Below, piece by piece: positions 1-4,261 of a stretch of 5,817 nt of DNA. Below the pieces are notes generated by a model. That model saw only the letters and a list, made by a program, of their open reading frames with translations. It was not told the DNA's origin and did no database searches. Origin of the DNA: Candidatus Methylomirabilota bacterium (lineage in GTDB: Bacteria > Methylomirabilota > Methylomirabilia > Methylomirabilales > 2-02-FULL-66-22); NCBI GenBank assembly GCA_016208645.1, contig JACQXP010000571.1, forward strand, positions 1 through 5,817, in the 5' to 3' direction. Position 1 is the stretch's first letter. Each line of letters starts with the position of its first letter. The position numbers and the translations under genes were made by a program.

Positions 1-281
1 GCCTGGTCGAGTACTTCTGGGCCACCGGGTTCAACCGGGACATCGAGGACAACTGTTTCGATCGGGCCACGGGGCGCGATCCTCGCATCGCCACGCTGGA
101 AGGGTGGGAGACGGCGACGAAGGCCGATCCCCTGTTCCCGCTGAGCGTCGCGTGGGAGCCGGTGGGGCTCAACCTGGGGGAGGCGCTGGATCACTGGCGC
201 CGCCACGGGGATCACAGCCGGAAGATCGAGACTGCCGCGGACGTGGCCGACGTGATGTACCGCCTGCACGAGACCCGCTGA
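1..281 (+). CDS. C-terminal part of an unrecognised protein, partial at window start
   Basis: An open frame enters from the left edge (first complete codon at base 3) and ends with TGA at 279-281, giving 92 residues. Its stop overlaps the start of the next gene (TGATG), so the two are probably translationally coupled. The visible tail is acidic and rich in Trp and Asp, with EYFWATGFNRDIEDN near its start, a stretch LFPLSVAWEPVGLNLGEAL around residues 44-61, and a helical C-terminus ending DVMYRLHETR. I do not recognise the family. In PRTRC and Bil-type cassettes an E2-like gene can neighbour the JAB and E1-like genes, so an E2-like partner is conceivable. That rests on position and a vague resemblance only; no E2 catalytic motif can be seen here. 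Coding status is supported by the open frame and the overlap. Confidence 0.65.
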   Translation, partial: LVEYFWATGFNRDIEDNCFDRATGRDPRIATLEGWETATKADPLFPLSVAWEPVGLNLGEALDHWRRHGDHSRKIETAADVADVMYRLHETR

Positions 282-946
282 TGTTTCCCGTCTATCTCAA
301 GGACGCCGGCTTCGAGCCGCCCGACGACCCGATCCACTACCTGGTGACGGCCGACGGCCTGTTCCTGGTGAAGGAGAACCCCGTCTTCCGCTCCTGCGTG
401 CGCGTGCGGGGGATCCGGGGGCTGCAGGGGCAGAAGGACGAGGTCCAGTGGAAGCCCCCACCCATCCCCGGGGGGCTGCTCCAGCGGGTCGTCGGCCTGT
501 TCCGGGAGGTGTACCGCCGCCACAAGAGCGAGGCCATCGTCCTGCTCCTCTCCGATCCTGCCACCCAGGAATACGAGCTCTGCGTGCCGGAGCAGTACGT
601 GGCCGGCGGGCACCTGACCTATGTTCCCGGCCCCACGCCGCCGGGGAAGATCCGCGTGGGCACCATTCACAGCCACGCCGAGGCGGACGCCTTTCATTCG
701 CCCGTGGACGACGGGGACGAGGCGCACGATGACGGCCTGCACGTGACCGTGGGGAACCTCCACGGGACCTTCAGCCTGTCCTGCTCCCTGGTGGTGGATG
801 GCCGGCGGTTTCCCCTCAAGTCCCGCGACGTCTTCGAGCCGGTTCCCCGGGAGACCGTTCCCGAAATCTGGTACGAGGCCCTGACCCACATCCACGCGGA
901 ACCGCCGCCGCGCGACTCGCTGGACGGGAAACCCTCCGCTATTTAA
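281..946 (+). CDS. JAMM/JAB-domain (Mov34/MPN-like) metalloprotease, PRTRC/Bil-type cassette member
   Basis: A 221-residue protein with a complete JAMM zinc-protease signature. The HxH is H130-S-H132, followed after seven residues by S140 and then D143 (SPVD), and E84 in the strand KSEAIVLLL is the likely catalytic glutamate. Enzymes of this family are zinc isopeptidases that cleave ubiquitin or ubiquitin-like tails. Prokaryotic versions trim or remove ubiquitin-like partners in operons with E1-like ThiF proteins, as here. The N-terminal ~80 residues (MFPVYLKDAG...) precede the JAB core; the core runs about 80-185 and includes GTIHSHAEADAFHS and DGLHVTVGNL. There is no signal peptide or membrane segment, so it is probably cytoplasmic. 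The ATG at 281 was chosen because it overlaps the upstream stop (TGATG); the longer in-frame start at 104 would run through the upstream gene. No strong Shine-Dalgarno is seen, consistent with coupling. The exact substrate is unknown. Confidence 0.85.
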   Translation: MFPVYLKDAGFEPPDDPIHYLVTADGLFLVKENPVFRSCVRVRGIRGLQGQKDEVQWKPPPIPGGLLQRVVGLFREVYRRHKSEAIVLLLSDPATQEYELCVPEQYVAGGHLTYVPGPTPPGKIRVGTIHSHAEADAFHSPVDDGDEAHDDGLHVTVGNLHGTFSLSCSLVVDGRRFPLKSRDVFEPVPRETVPEIWYEALTHIHAEPPPRDSLDGKPSAI

Positions 947-955
947 CGGCTATGC

Positions 956-1031
956 AAAACCGACAACGGACAACTGACAACCGGCCAAGTCTGACTCTGG
1001 CCTCATTGATCGGTTGTCGGTTGTCAGTTTT
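956..1031. repeat. Intergenic inverted repeat built from GACAAC/GTTGTC motifs
   Basis: The 153-base gap between the JAB and ThiF genes holds a palindromic repeat. Bases 972-983 (AACTGACAACCG) are perfectly complementary to 1018-1029, and in a second register 958-967 (AACCGACAAC) pairs with 1013-1022. Inside the loop GGCCA (983-987) faces TGGCC (998-1002), with AGTCTGACT between them. The right arm ends in TTTT (1028-1031), so transcripts could form a weak terminator-like hairpin; a dispersed intergenic repeat is equally likely. It separates two genes expected to be co-expressed and may lower or modulate expression of the second. Confidence 0.7.
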
Positions 1032-1099
1032 CCATTTGAAATTCCACCCCGCCTCTCGCGGGCAGGGAATCATTCAACCGGGTGGATAGCAGTGTAGGG

Positions 1100-1798
1100 A
1101 TGCTGGACATCAAAGTCATCGGCATCGGCGGCATCGGGTGCGCCCTCTTGCCGCATCTGGCCCGGTATCTGGCGACCAGCGGGGAATCCGGCCGCCTGAC
1201 CCTCGTGGACGGGGATGCCTTCGAGGCGCGGAACGCGGACCGCCAGGCCTTCTCCGAGTTGGGGAACAAGGCCAAGGTGAAGGCCACGGAGCTGGCGCGG
1301 CAGTTCGAAGGGCTCTCTTTCCGCGCCATTCCCGAGTACGTCACGCCGGAGAACGCGGGGAGGGTCATCCGCTCCGGCGACGTGGTGTTCCTGGGGGTGG
1401 ATAACCACAGGACCCGGCGGGTGGTCAGCGACCACTGCCAGACGCTGGCGGCCGTCACCCTGTTCTCCGGCGGGAATGACTACACCGATGGGAACGTCCA
1501 GGTGTACGTCCGTCGCGCTGGCCGGGATGTCACGCTGCCCCTGACCCGCTTTCATCCCGAGATCGCCGATCCGAAGGAGCGGTCTCCCCACGAGATGTCC
1601 TGCGACGAGCTGTCACGGGATGCCGCCCCGCAGTTGCTCTTCACGAACCTCGCCGTGGCCTCGGCCATGCTCAACGCCTTCTACGCCTGGCGCCTGGGGA
1701 AGCTCCAGTACGGCGAGGTCTACCTGGACATCCTGGAAGGCAAGGCCACCCCCACCCCCCGACGCCCCGCCCACGAGCCTCCCGACCCCACGGCCTGA
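1100..1798 (+). CDS. ThiF/E1-like adenylating enzyme (PRTRC ThiF-like)
   Basis: A 232-residue Rossmann-fold protein of the ThiF/MoeB/E1 superfamily. These enzymes use ATP to adenylate the C-terminal glycine of a ubiquitin-like partner. Visible motifs in order: nucleotide-binding loop GIGGIG (8-13); LVDGD with D37 for ribose binding; ARNADRQAF with N45, R48 and Q49; LGNKAKVKA with K57 and K59; GVDN (99-102) equivalent to the conserved metal-binding Asp; and MSCDE with C168, the likely thioester cysteine. After C168 come a helix QLLFTNLAVASAMLNAFY and a Pro-rich tail. The pattern HPEI...SCDE...LLFTNLA...GKLQYGEVYLD resembles PRTRC-system ThiF proteins from memory, and the small size also fits. 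There are no CxxC zinc motifs of MoeB type. The ATG at 1100 puts the first strand (MLDIKVIGIGG) directly at the N-terminus; GTG at 1082 is an in-frame alternative, and neither has a good Shine-Dalgarno. It lies downstream of the JAB gene, same strand. Confidence 0.85.
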   Translation: MLDIKVIGIGGIGCALLPHLARYLATSGESGRLTLVDGDAFEARNADRQAFSELGNKAKVKATELARQFEGLSFRAIPEYVTPENAGRVIRSGDVVFLGVDNHRTRRVVSDHCQTLAAVTLFSGGNDYTDGNVQVYVRRAGRDVTLPLTRFHPEIADPKERSPHEMSCDELSRDAAPQLLFTNLAVASAMLNAFYAWRLGKLQYGEVYLDILEGKATPTPRRPAHEPPDPTA

Positions 1799-1800
1799 CG

Positions 1801-1914
1801 CTCCTTGATTCCAAGCTAGTTTCCATCTCGAAGGCCCAGTACCAGGGAAAGGACCTCTGCCTGATCAAGATCCAGCCCGCAGACGCGAAGCAATTCCTGC
1901 AAAAGTTGACGTAG
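1801..1914 (+). pseudogene. C-terminal remnant of an unknown protein
   Basis: Directly after the ThiF stop an open frame reads TLLDSKLVSISKAQYQ, then GKDLCLIKIQPADAKQ, then FLQKLT, and stops at TAG 1912-1914. It has no start codon or ribosome binding site of its own, and its composition (Lys, Gln and Ile rich, with AT-richer codons such as CAA and AAG) differs from the neighbouring GC-rich genes. The pattern LVSISKAQYQGKDLCLIKIQPAD resembles the strand-turn-strand near the C-terminus of AlbA_2/schlafen-type domains, but the match is too short to rely on. I read it as debris from a gene lost by deletion, not as an expressed gene. Confidence 0.35.
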
Positions 1915-1970
1915 TGGACAAACCCTGCTGGGGATCAATCTGGAAACAGGGGGAGGCGGACGACGAGAGA

Positions 1971-2055
1971 ATGCCCAGGCAGGCGCGCCTGGATGCCCCC
2001 GGGACCCTGCACCACGTCATCGTCCGGGGGCTCGAGCAGGGCAAAATCGTTGGGA
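1971..2055 (+). pseudogene. N-terminal stub of a REP-associated (Y1/HUH) transposase
   Basis: ATG at 1971 starts MPRQARLDAPGTLHHVIVRG followed by LEQGKIVG, the characteristic opening of REP-associated tyrosine transposases (RAYT, IS200-like Y1 family). After about residue 28 the similarity stops; the frame continues into GRGGPVARLVTSPF and later into antisense of another gene, with no HUH motif or catalytic tyrosine. It is therefore a truncated copy, distinct from the intact transposase at 2381, whose N-terminus (MARRPRIHVPGGLYHVIARG) is related but clearly different. A GGGGGAGG stretch about 20 bases upstream of the ATG may be the relic of its ribosome binding site. Non-functional. Confidence 0.7.
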
Positions 2056-2091
2056 GAGGGGGACCCGTTGCTCGACTGGTTACTTCTCCCT

Positions 2092-2280
2092 TCAGCCTCG
2101 GGCCCCATCGGGTGGCCGGCCCAAGACCTCTTCCACAGCCCGCCGGAACGACCTCGCATCCACCGCCGGGAAGGGATACAGGTCGGGCTGGATGGCCTGA
2201 AAGTACTGCCAGGCGCGCGCCGGCTTCACCAGCCCTCGCCGCACCATCTCCTCTACGTCGGCGACAGAACAGGGGATGAC
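2092..2280 (-). pseudogene. C-terminal fragment of a DUF6036/MNT-like nucleotidyltransferase gene
   Basis: Read on the minus strand this stretch encodes VADVEEMVRRGLVKPARAWQ, then YFQAIQPDLYPFPAVDARSF, then RRAVEEVLGRPPDGARG, and stops with TGA at 2094-2092. From memory this matches the C-terminal part of DUF6036-type nucleotidyltransferases (minimal nucleotidyltransferase proteins found in toxin-antitoxin-like pairs), which end in a similar ...LADVREMVRRGLV...FRRAVEAAL segment. No start codon serves it: going upstream the frame meets a stop at the boundary of the inserted Y1 transposase element (near 2299). The matching N-terminal piece lies on the same strand beyond that element (3442-3504). 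The middle, including the catalytic GS-x-D-type motif, is missing. The family name is inferred from recall; orientation, stop and lack of start are read directly. Confidence 0.6.
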
Positions 2281-2283
2281 AGA

Positions 2284-2308
2284 GGATGGGGTCAGGCCTT
2301 ACAAATTT
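2284..2308 (+). repeat. Left inverted repeat of the Y1 transposase unit
   Basis: This arm starts GGATGGGGTCAGGCC and ends TTACAAATTT. Its first 21 bases are the exact reverse complement of 3383-3403. The related sequence continues inward as TGAACTTGCC (2308-2317), and this longer version recurs in diverged form at 3853-3875. It is the probable recognition or end sequence of the transposase encoded at 2381. Confidence 0.8.
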
Positions 2309-2336
2309 GAACTTGCCACTTCTCTCGTGTTATGGT
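2307..2336 (+). promoter_or_regulatory. Possible promoter of the Y1 transposase gene
   Basis: TTGAAC (2307-2312) and TATGGT (2331-2336) are separated by 18 bases, each matching 4 of 6 positions of the sigma70 consensus, and lie 45 bases before the transposase ATG. The -35 box overlaps the inner edge of the left inverted repeat, so transposase bound at its own end could repress transcription. This is a consensus match only. Confidence 0.3.
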
Positions 2337-2365
2337 ACTGGTCACGGCTCAAATCACAATGTCTC

Positions 2366-2373
2366 AGGAGGGG
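2366..2373 (+). promoter_or_regulatory. Strong ribosome binding site of the Y1 transposase
   Basis: AGGAGGGG ends seven bases before ATG at 2381 and fixes that start. Another ATG at 2374 is out of frame and too close to the site to use it. Confidence 0.7.
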
Positions 2374-2380
2374 ATGAAGG

Positions 2381-3355
2381 ATGGCCCGCCGACCGCGGAT
2401 CCATGTGCCGGGGGGTCTCTACCACGTGATCGCCCGGGGGAACCGTCGGCAGGCCATATTCCGGAGCCCCCAGGACTATGGGGGGTACTTACGGCGTCTG
2501 GAGGAAGGACTCCGGCGAACGGGAACGCGGTGCTTCGCCTTTGTTCTGATGCCGAACCATGTCCACCTTCTGCTGGAGGCTGGCCAAGCCCCTCTAGCGA
2601 GGCTGATGCAGGGGCTCCAGCAAGGATACACCCAGGAGTTCAACCGCCGGCATGGGTTGATCGGACATGTCTTTCAAGGTCGGTACAAGGCGATCTTGTG
2701 CGACCGGGATGCATACCTTTTGGAGCTCGTACGGTATCTGCACCTCAACCCGATCCGCACGAAGCTTGCTCAGGACCCGGCGGACTATCATTGGAGCAGC
2801 CACAGGGCATACCTCGGGCGAGAGCGGATTCCATGGCTTTCCGCAGAGCCGGTCTTAGGGATGTTCCATAGTGAGAGGAGAGTTGCTAGCCGTGCATACA
2901 CTCGCTTCCTCGCCGAAGGGCTTCCCCAGGGGCATCGGGATGACCTCTACGAGGTGTGGGAGCAACGCTACCTTGGGGACGAGAGGTTTGTTGAACGGCT
3001 TGAACGGCAGGTCCGGGAGACATTGCCCAAGGTCCGGGCGGTCACCATAACGGACATCCTCCGAATTGTTGCGGAGGAATTCGGTTGCTCTGTCAAGGAA
3101 ATCATCTCATCCGGCCAGCACCGGGTGGCTGCACAGGCGAGGCACTGGATAGCGCTCCTAGCTTCGGAGGTGGCTGGTGAGCGGATCAGTGCGGCAGCCT
3201 CGGTGCTTCGCCGGTCCCCGGGCAGCTTGAGTGTGGGAATAACTCGCCTCCGACGGTCCCTCCTGGAGAATCCTGCCGAAGGGAAGAGGCTACAACGTCT
3301 GTGCGGAATTCTGCGCCAGCGGTCACACCCGAAGTATAAGAAAGGCAAGTCCTGA
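2381..3355 (+). CDS. REP-associated tyrosine transposase (RAYT, Y1/HUH) with C-terminal DnaA-like DNA-binding domain
   Basis: A 324-residue, apparently intact Y1 transposase. The N-terminus MARRPRIHVPGGLYHVIARG and the block LMPNHVHLLLE, with the HUH pair H60 and H62, are diagnostic. The catalytic tyrosine is most likely Y119 in LVRYLHLNPIRT; HVFQGRYKAIL (96-106) and DYHWSSHRAYLG (135-146) are further family blocks. These enzymes nick and join single-stranded DNA through a 5'-phosphotyrosine and act on REP palindromes. Residues from about 220 to 300 (ITDILRIVAEEFGCSVKEI ... RHWIALLASEV) form an added helical domain resembling the DnaA C-terminal helix-turn-helix. Short RAYTs such as the E. 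coli protein (about 165 residues) lack it, but larger environmental RAYTs often carry it. The gene has its own Shine-Dalgarno, lies inside a 21-bp inverted repeat, and ends in a basic tail (KYKKGKS). AT-richer codon use than the flanks suggests transfer from another background. Confidence 0.9.
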   Translation: MARRPRIHVPGGLYHVIARGNRRQAIFRSPQDYGGYLRRLEEGLRRTGTRCFAFVLMPNHVHLLLEAGQAPLARLMQGLQQGYTQEFNRRHGLIGHVFQGRYKAILCDRDAYLLELVRYLHLNPIRTKLAQDPADYHWSSHRAYLGRERIPWLSAEPVLGMFHSERRVASRAYTRFLAEGLPQGHRDDLYEVWEQRYLGDERFVERLERQVRETLPKVRAVTITDILRIVAEEFGCSVKEIISSGQHRVAAQARHWIALLASEVAGERISAAASVLRRSPGSLSVGITRLRRSLLENPAEGKRLQRLCGILRQRSHPKYKKGKS

Positions 3356-3378
3356 CGTCTCCCTCCAGAAGAAGATTG

Positions 3379-3403
3379 AAAATTGTAAGGCCTGACCCCA
3401 TCC
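3379..3403 (-). repeat. Right inverted repeat of the Y1 transposase unit
   Basis: AAAATTGTAAGGCC followed by TGACCCCATCC is the reverse complement of the left arm (2284-2308), perfect over the outer 21 bases, with one mismatch in the inner four. It starts 23 bases after the transposase stop codon. Its outer tip is the first of three 15-base repeat units. Confidence 0.8.
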
Positions 3404-3441
3404 GACTTGATGACCCCATCCGACTTGACCCCGTCCGACTT
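3394..3441. repeat. Three 15-bp tandem repeats at the right tip of the Y1 element
   Basis: GACCCCATCCGACTT occurs at 3394-3408 and 3412-3426, separated by GAT, and again as GACCCCGTCCGACTT at 3427-3441 with a single A-to-G change. The first unit overlaps the outer tip of the right inverted repeat, so the tip sequence itself appears to have been duplicated outward into the neighbouring gene fragment. The left end has no equivalent. The spacing is too tight and the units too short for a CRISPR array. Confidence 0.8.
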
Positions 3442-3504
3442 GGCCACCTCAGCCGGGGCGCGCATGAACCGCCTGATCCGGTGGGCATCGGCTACTTCAT
3501 GCAT
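3442..3504 (-). pseudogene. N-terminal fragment of the DUF6036/MNT-like nucleotidyltransferase gene
   Basis: On the minus strand ATG at 3504 begins MHEVADAHRIRRFMRAPAEV, resembling the opening helix (DxxRIRRFMRALG-like) of DUF6036-type nucleotidyltransferases. After 21 codons it runs into the 15-bp repeats and then the inverted repeat of the Y1 element, so the catalytic core is absent. The C-terminal piece of what is most likely the same gene is at 2092-2280, on the other side of the element in the same orientation. The two pieces add up to only about 80 residues, whereas I expect roughly 190 for the family, so a deletion accompanied or followed the insertion. Its start overlaps the end of the small ORF at 3492-3653. 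Confidence 0.55.
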
Positions 3505-3653
3505 TCAGCGGCGCGCTCGAAGCTCACCAGGCGCCGGACCAGCGCATTGTAACGCGAGTGCGCGGCGTCCGGATCGGCCTGGCAGAGAAGATCATACAGG
3601 CGGCGTTCCGGATCCGGGATGGGACTGGGGAGTTGGTATCCAAGCCTCCTCAT
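3492..3653 (-). CDS. Small conserved-looking protein (53 aa) paired with the broken nucleotidyltransferase; antitoxin-like position
   Basis: Minus-strand ORF from ATG (3653-3651) to TAG (3494-3492), encoding MRRLGYQLPSPIPDPERRLY, then DLLCQADPDAAHSRYNALVR, then RLVSFERAAECMK. The sequence is helical, charged and compositionally normal. GGGGAGG lies about 12 bases before the ATG, a longer gap than ideal, and the frame is open further upstream to 3785, so the start is uncertain. The gene ends inside the start of the nucleotidyltransferase fragment (13-base overlap across ATGCATGAAGTAG), the arrangement of a two-gene, translationally coupled toxin-antitoxin-like operon in which this would be the first gene. 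I do not recognise a named family. If the partner is dead, this is an orphan. It is intact as far as can be seen, but may also be truncated at its N-terminus. Confidence 0.5.
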   Translation of the reverse strand: MRRLGYQLPSPIPDPERRLYDLLCQADPDAAHSRYNALVRRLVSFERAAECMK

Positions 3654-3852
3654 CCCGATGCAGGGCCTCCCCGCTGAATCCGGGGTTTCCTGGGAACCGT
3701 CGAGAAGGACCACGTGCCTCCAAGAAACTGCCCGAGCTGGTCGGAAAATGGCCGTCTTTCCTCCCTGTGTCAAGCGAAAAGTCAAGGTCTTTCCCGAACT
3801 TGCCGCAGCCGCGAACCGGGTTTCCCAGAGAGATCGCGGACATGCGAGATGA

Positions 3853-3875
3853 GGCCTGACACCTTTGAAGTTGCC
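3853..3875 (+). repeat. Diverged solo copy of the Y1 element end
   Basis: GGCCTGACACCTTTGAAG followed by TTGCC matches 19 of 23 bases of 2295-2317, the inner part of the left inverted repeat plus its extension. It has the same orientation as the left end and no transposase next to it. It is probably a relic or non-autonomous REP-like copy from the same family of elements. Confidence 0.5.
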
Positions 3876-4173
3876 CGTCCCCTCCCATCAGAGATCGAAG
3901 GTTTTCCGGGGTCAGTTGCCGTCTCGATGCTTCTGAGGACTCCCGGATCCCCGACTTCGCCCATCCCGCCTCCGGGGACGAGCCGGCTTTTTCCCGGCGT
4001 CCCGACGACCCCCTGGCCCCGCACTTTGCCCTTTGTCACTTCCCGAGATGCCGCGTGGTGTCACGTGTGGTCGCTTGTTGTTGCTGCCGGTGTGCCATCG
4101 CAGCCACTTTGCTTTCCCGTGGTGCGAGGCTGAATGGGCAGGGCGAGTCACCAGTTGCTCCGAAGTTTGGTGT

Positions 4174-4196
4174 CCAGCGCCGAGGGACGGCGCTGG
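4174..4196. repeat. Perfect 8-bp stem hairpin downstream of the DUF4338 gene
   Basis: CCAGCGCC (4174-4181), a 7-base loop GAGGGAC, then GGCGCTGG (4189-4196). It lies 65 bases beyond the DUF4338 stop in the direction of transcription (minus strand). No T-run follows on the minus strand (ACACCAAACTT), so it is not a standard intrinsic terminator; it could be part of the transposon end or a factor-dependent stop. Confidence 0.5.
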
Positions 4197-4261
4197 CGCG
4201 TGTGGAGCGGGAGGCCGCCGGGCCCGGGACGCGGGGGCTGGAGGCGGAGGGTGGCAGAGGC

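Larger units (their letters stand above)
2284..3403 (+). mobile_element. RAYT/Y1 transposase unit bounded by 21-bp perfect inverted repeats
   Basis: The intact Y1 transposase gene is bracketed by an inverted repeat: left arm 2284-2308 beginning GGATGGGGTCAGGCC, right arm 3379-3403 ending GGCCTGACCCCATCC. The first 21 bases are identical in inverted orientation and 24 of 25 match overall. REP-associated transposases are typically flanked by palindromic REP-like sequences that they recognise, so this looks like an element of about 1.12 kb. It sits between two ends of a minus-strand nucleotidyltransferase gene. No clean target-site duplication can be seen: TGACAGA lies outside the left arm and GACTTGAT outside the right. 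Y1 elements normally make none. Confidence 0.75.
3654..4261. other. Gene-poor spacer of about 600 bases
   Basis: I see no convincing gene on either strand here; the frames that stay open are low-complexity, Pro/Arg/Ser-rich readings typical of GC-rich noncoding DNA. On the minus strand TTGACT (3785-3780) and TTGACA (3773-3768) resemble -35 boxes that could drive the small ORF ending at 3492, but the only correctly spaced -10 candidate is weak (CATTTT, 3750-3745). The spacer also holds a diverged copy of the Y1 element end (3853-3875) and a hairpin (4174-4196). The left boundary of the DDE/DUF4338 element probably lies in its right half, but cannot be placed without the other end. Confidence 0.5.

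Noticed and set aside
104..280. A 59-codon N-terminal extension of the JAB protein starting at 104.
   Set aside because: It overlaps the unknown upstream gene in another frame, its sequence is low-complexity Gly/Arg/Pro, and the TGATG junction at 279-283 gives a natural start.
212..895. A 227-residue open frame on the minus strand opposite the JAB gene.
   Set aside because: It is the antisense of a gene with a clear JAMM motif; its composition (His, Val, Gly rich) is that of an antisense reading.
1914..1970. An upstream start for the REP transposase stub (MDKPCWGSIWKQ...).
   Set aside because: The family begins at MPRQARLDAPG; the upstream residues do not fit and the stub is a pseudogene anyway.
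3394..3441. The three 15-bp repeats as a possible CRISPR array or plasmid iterons.
   Set aside because: The units are nearly contiguous with no spacers, too few, and continuous with the tip of a transposon end; no replication gene is nearby.
2968..3504. A 178-residue minus-strand frame running from MHEVADAHRIRR into the transposase region.
   Set aside because: Only the first 21 codons look like a real protein; the rest is the 15-bp repeats, the inverted repeat and antisense of the intact transposase.
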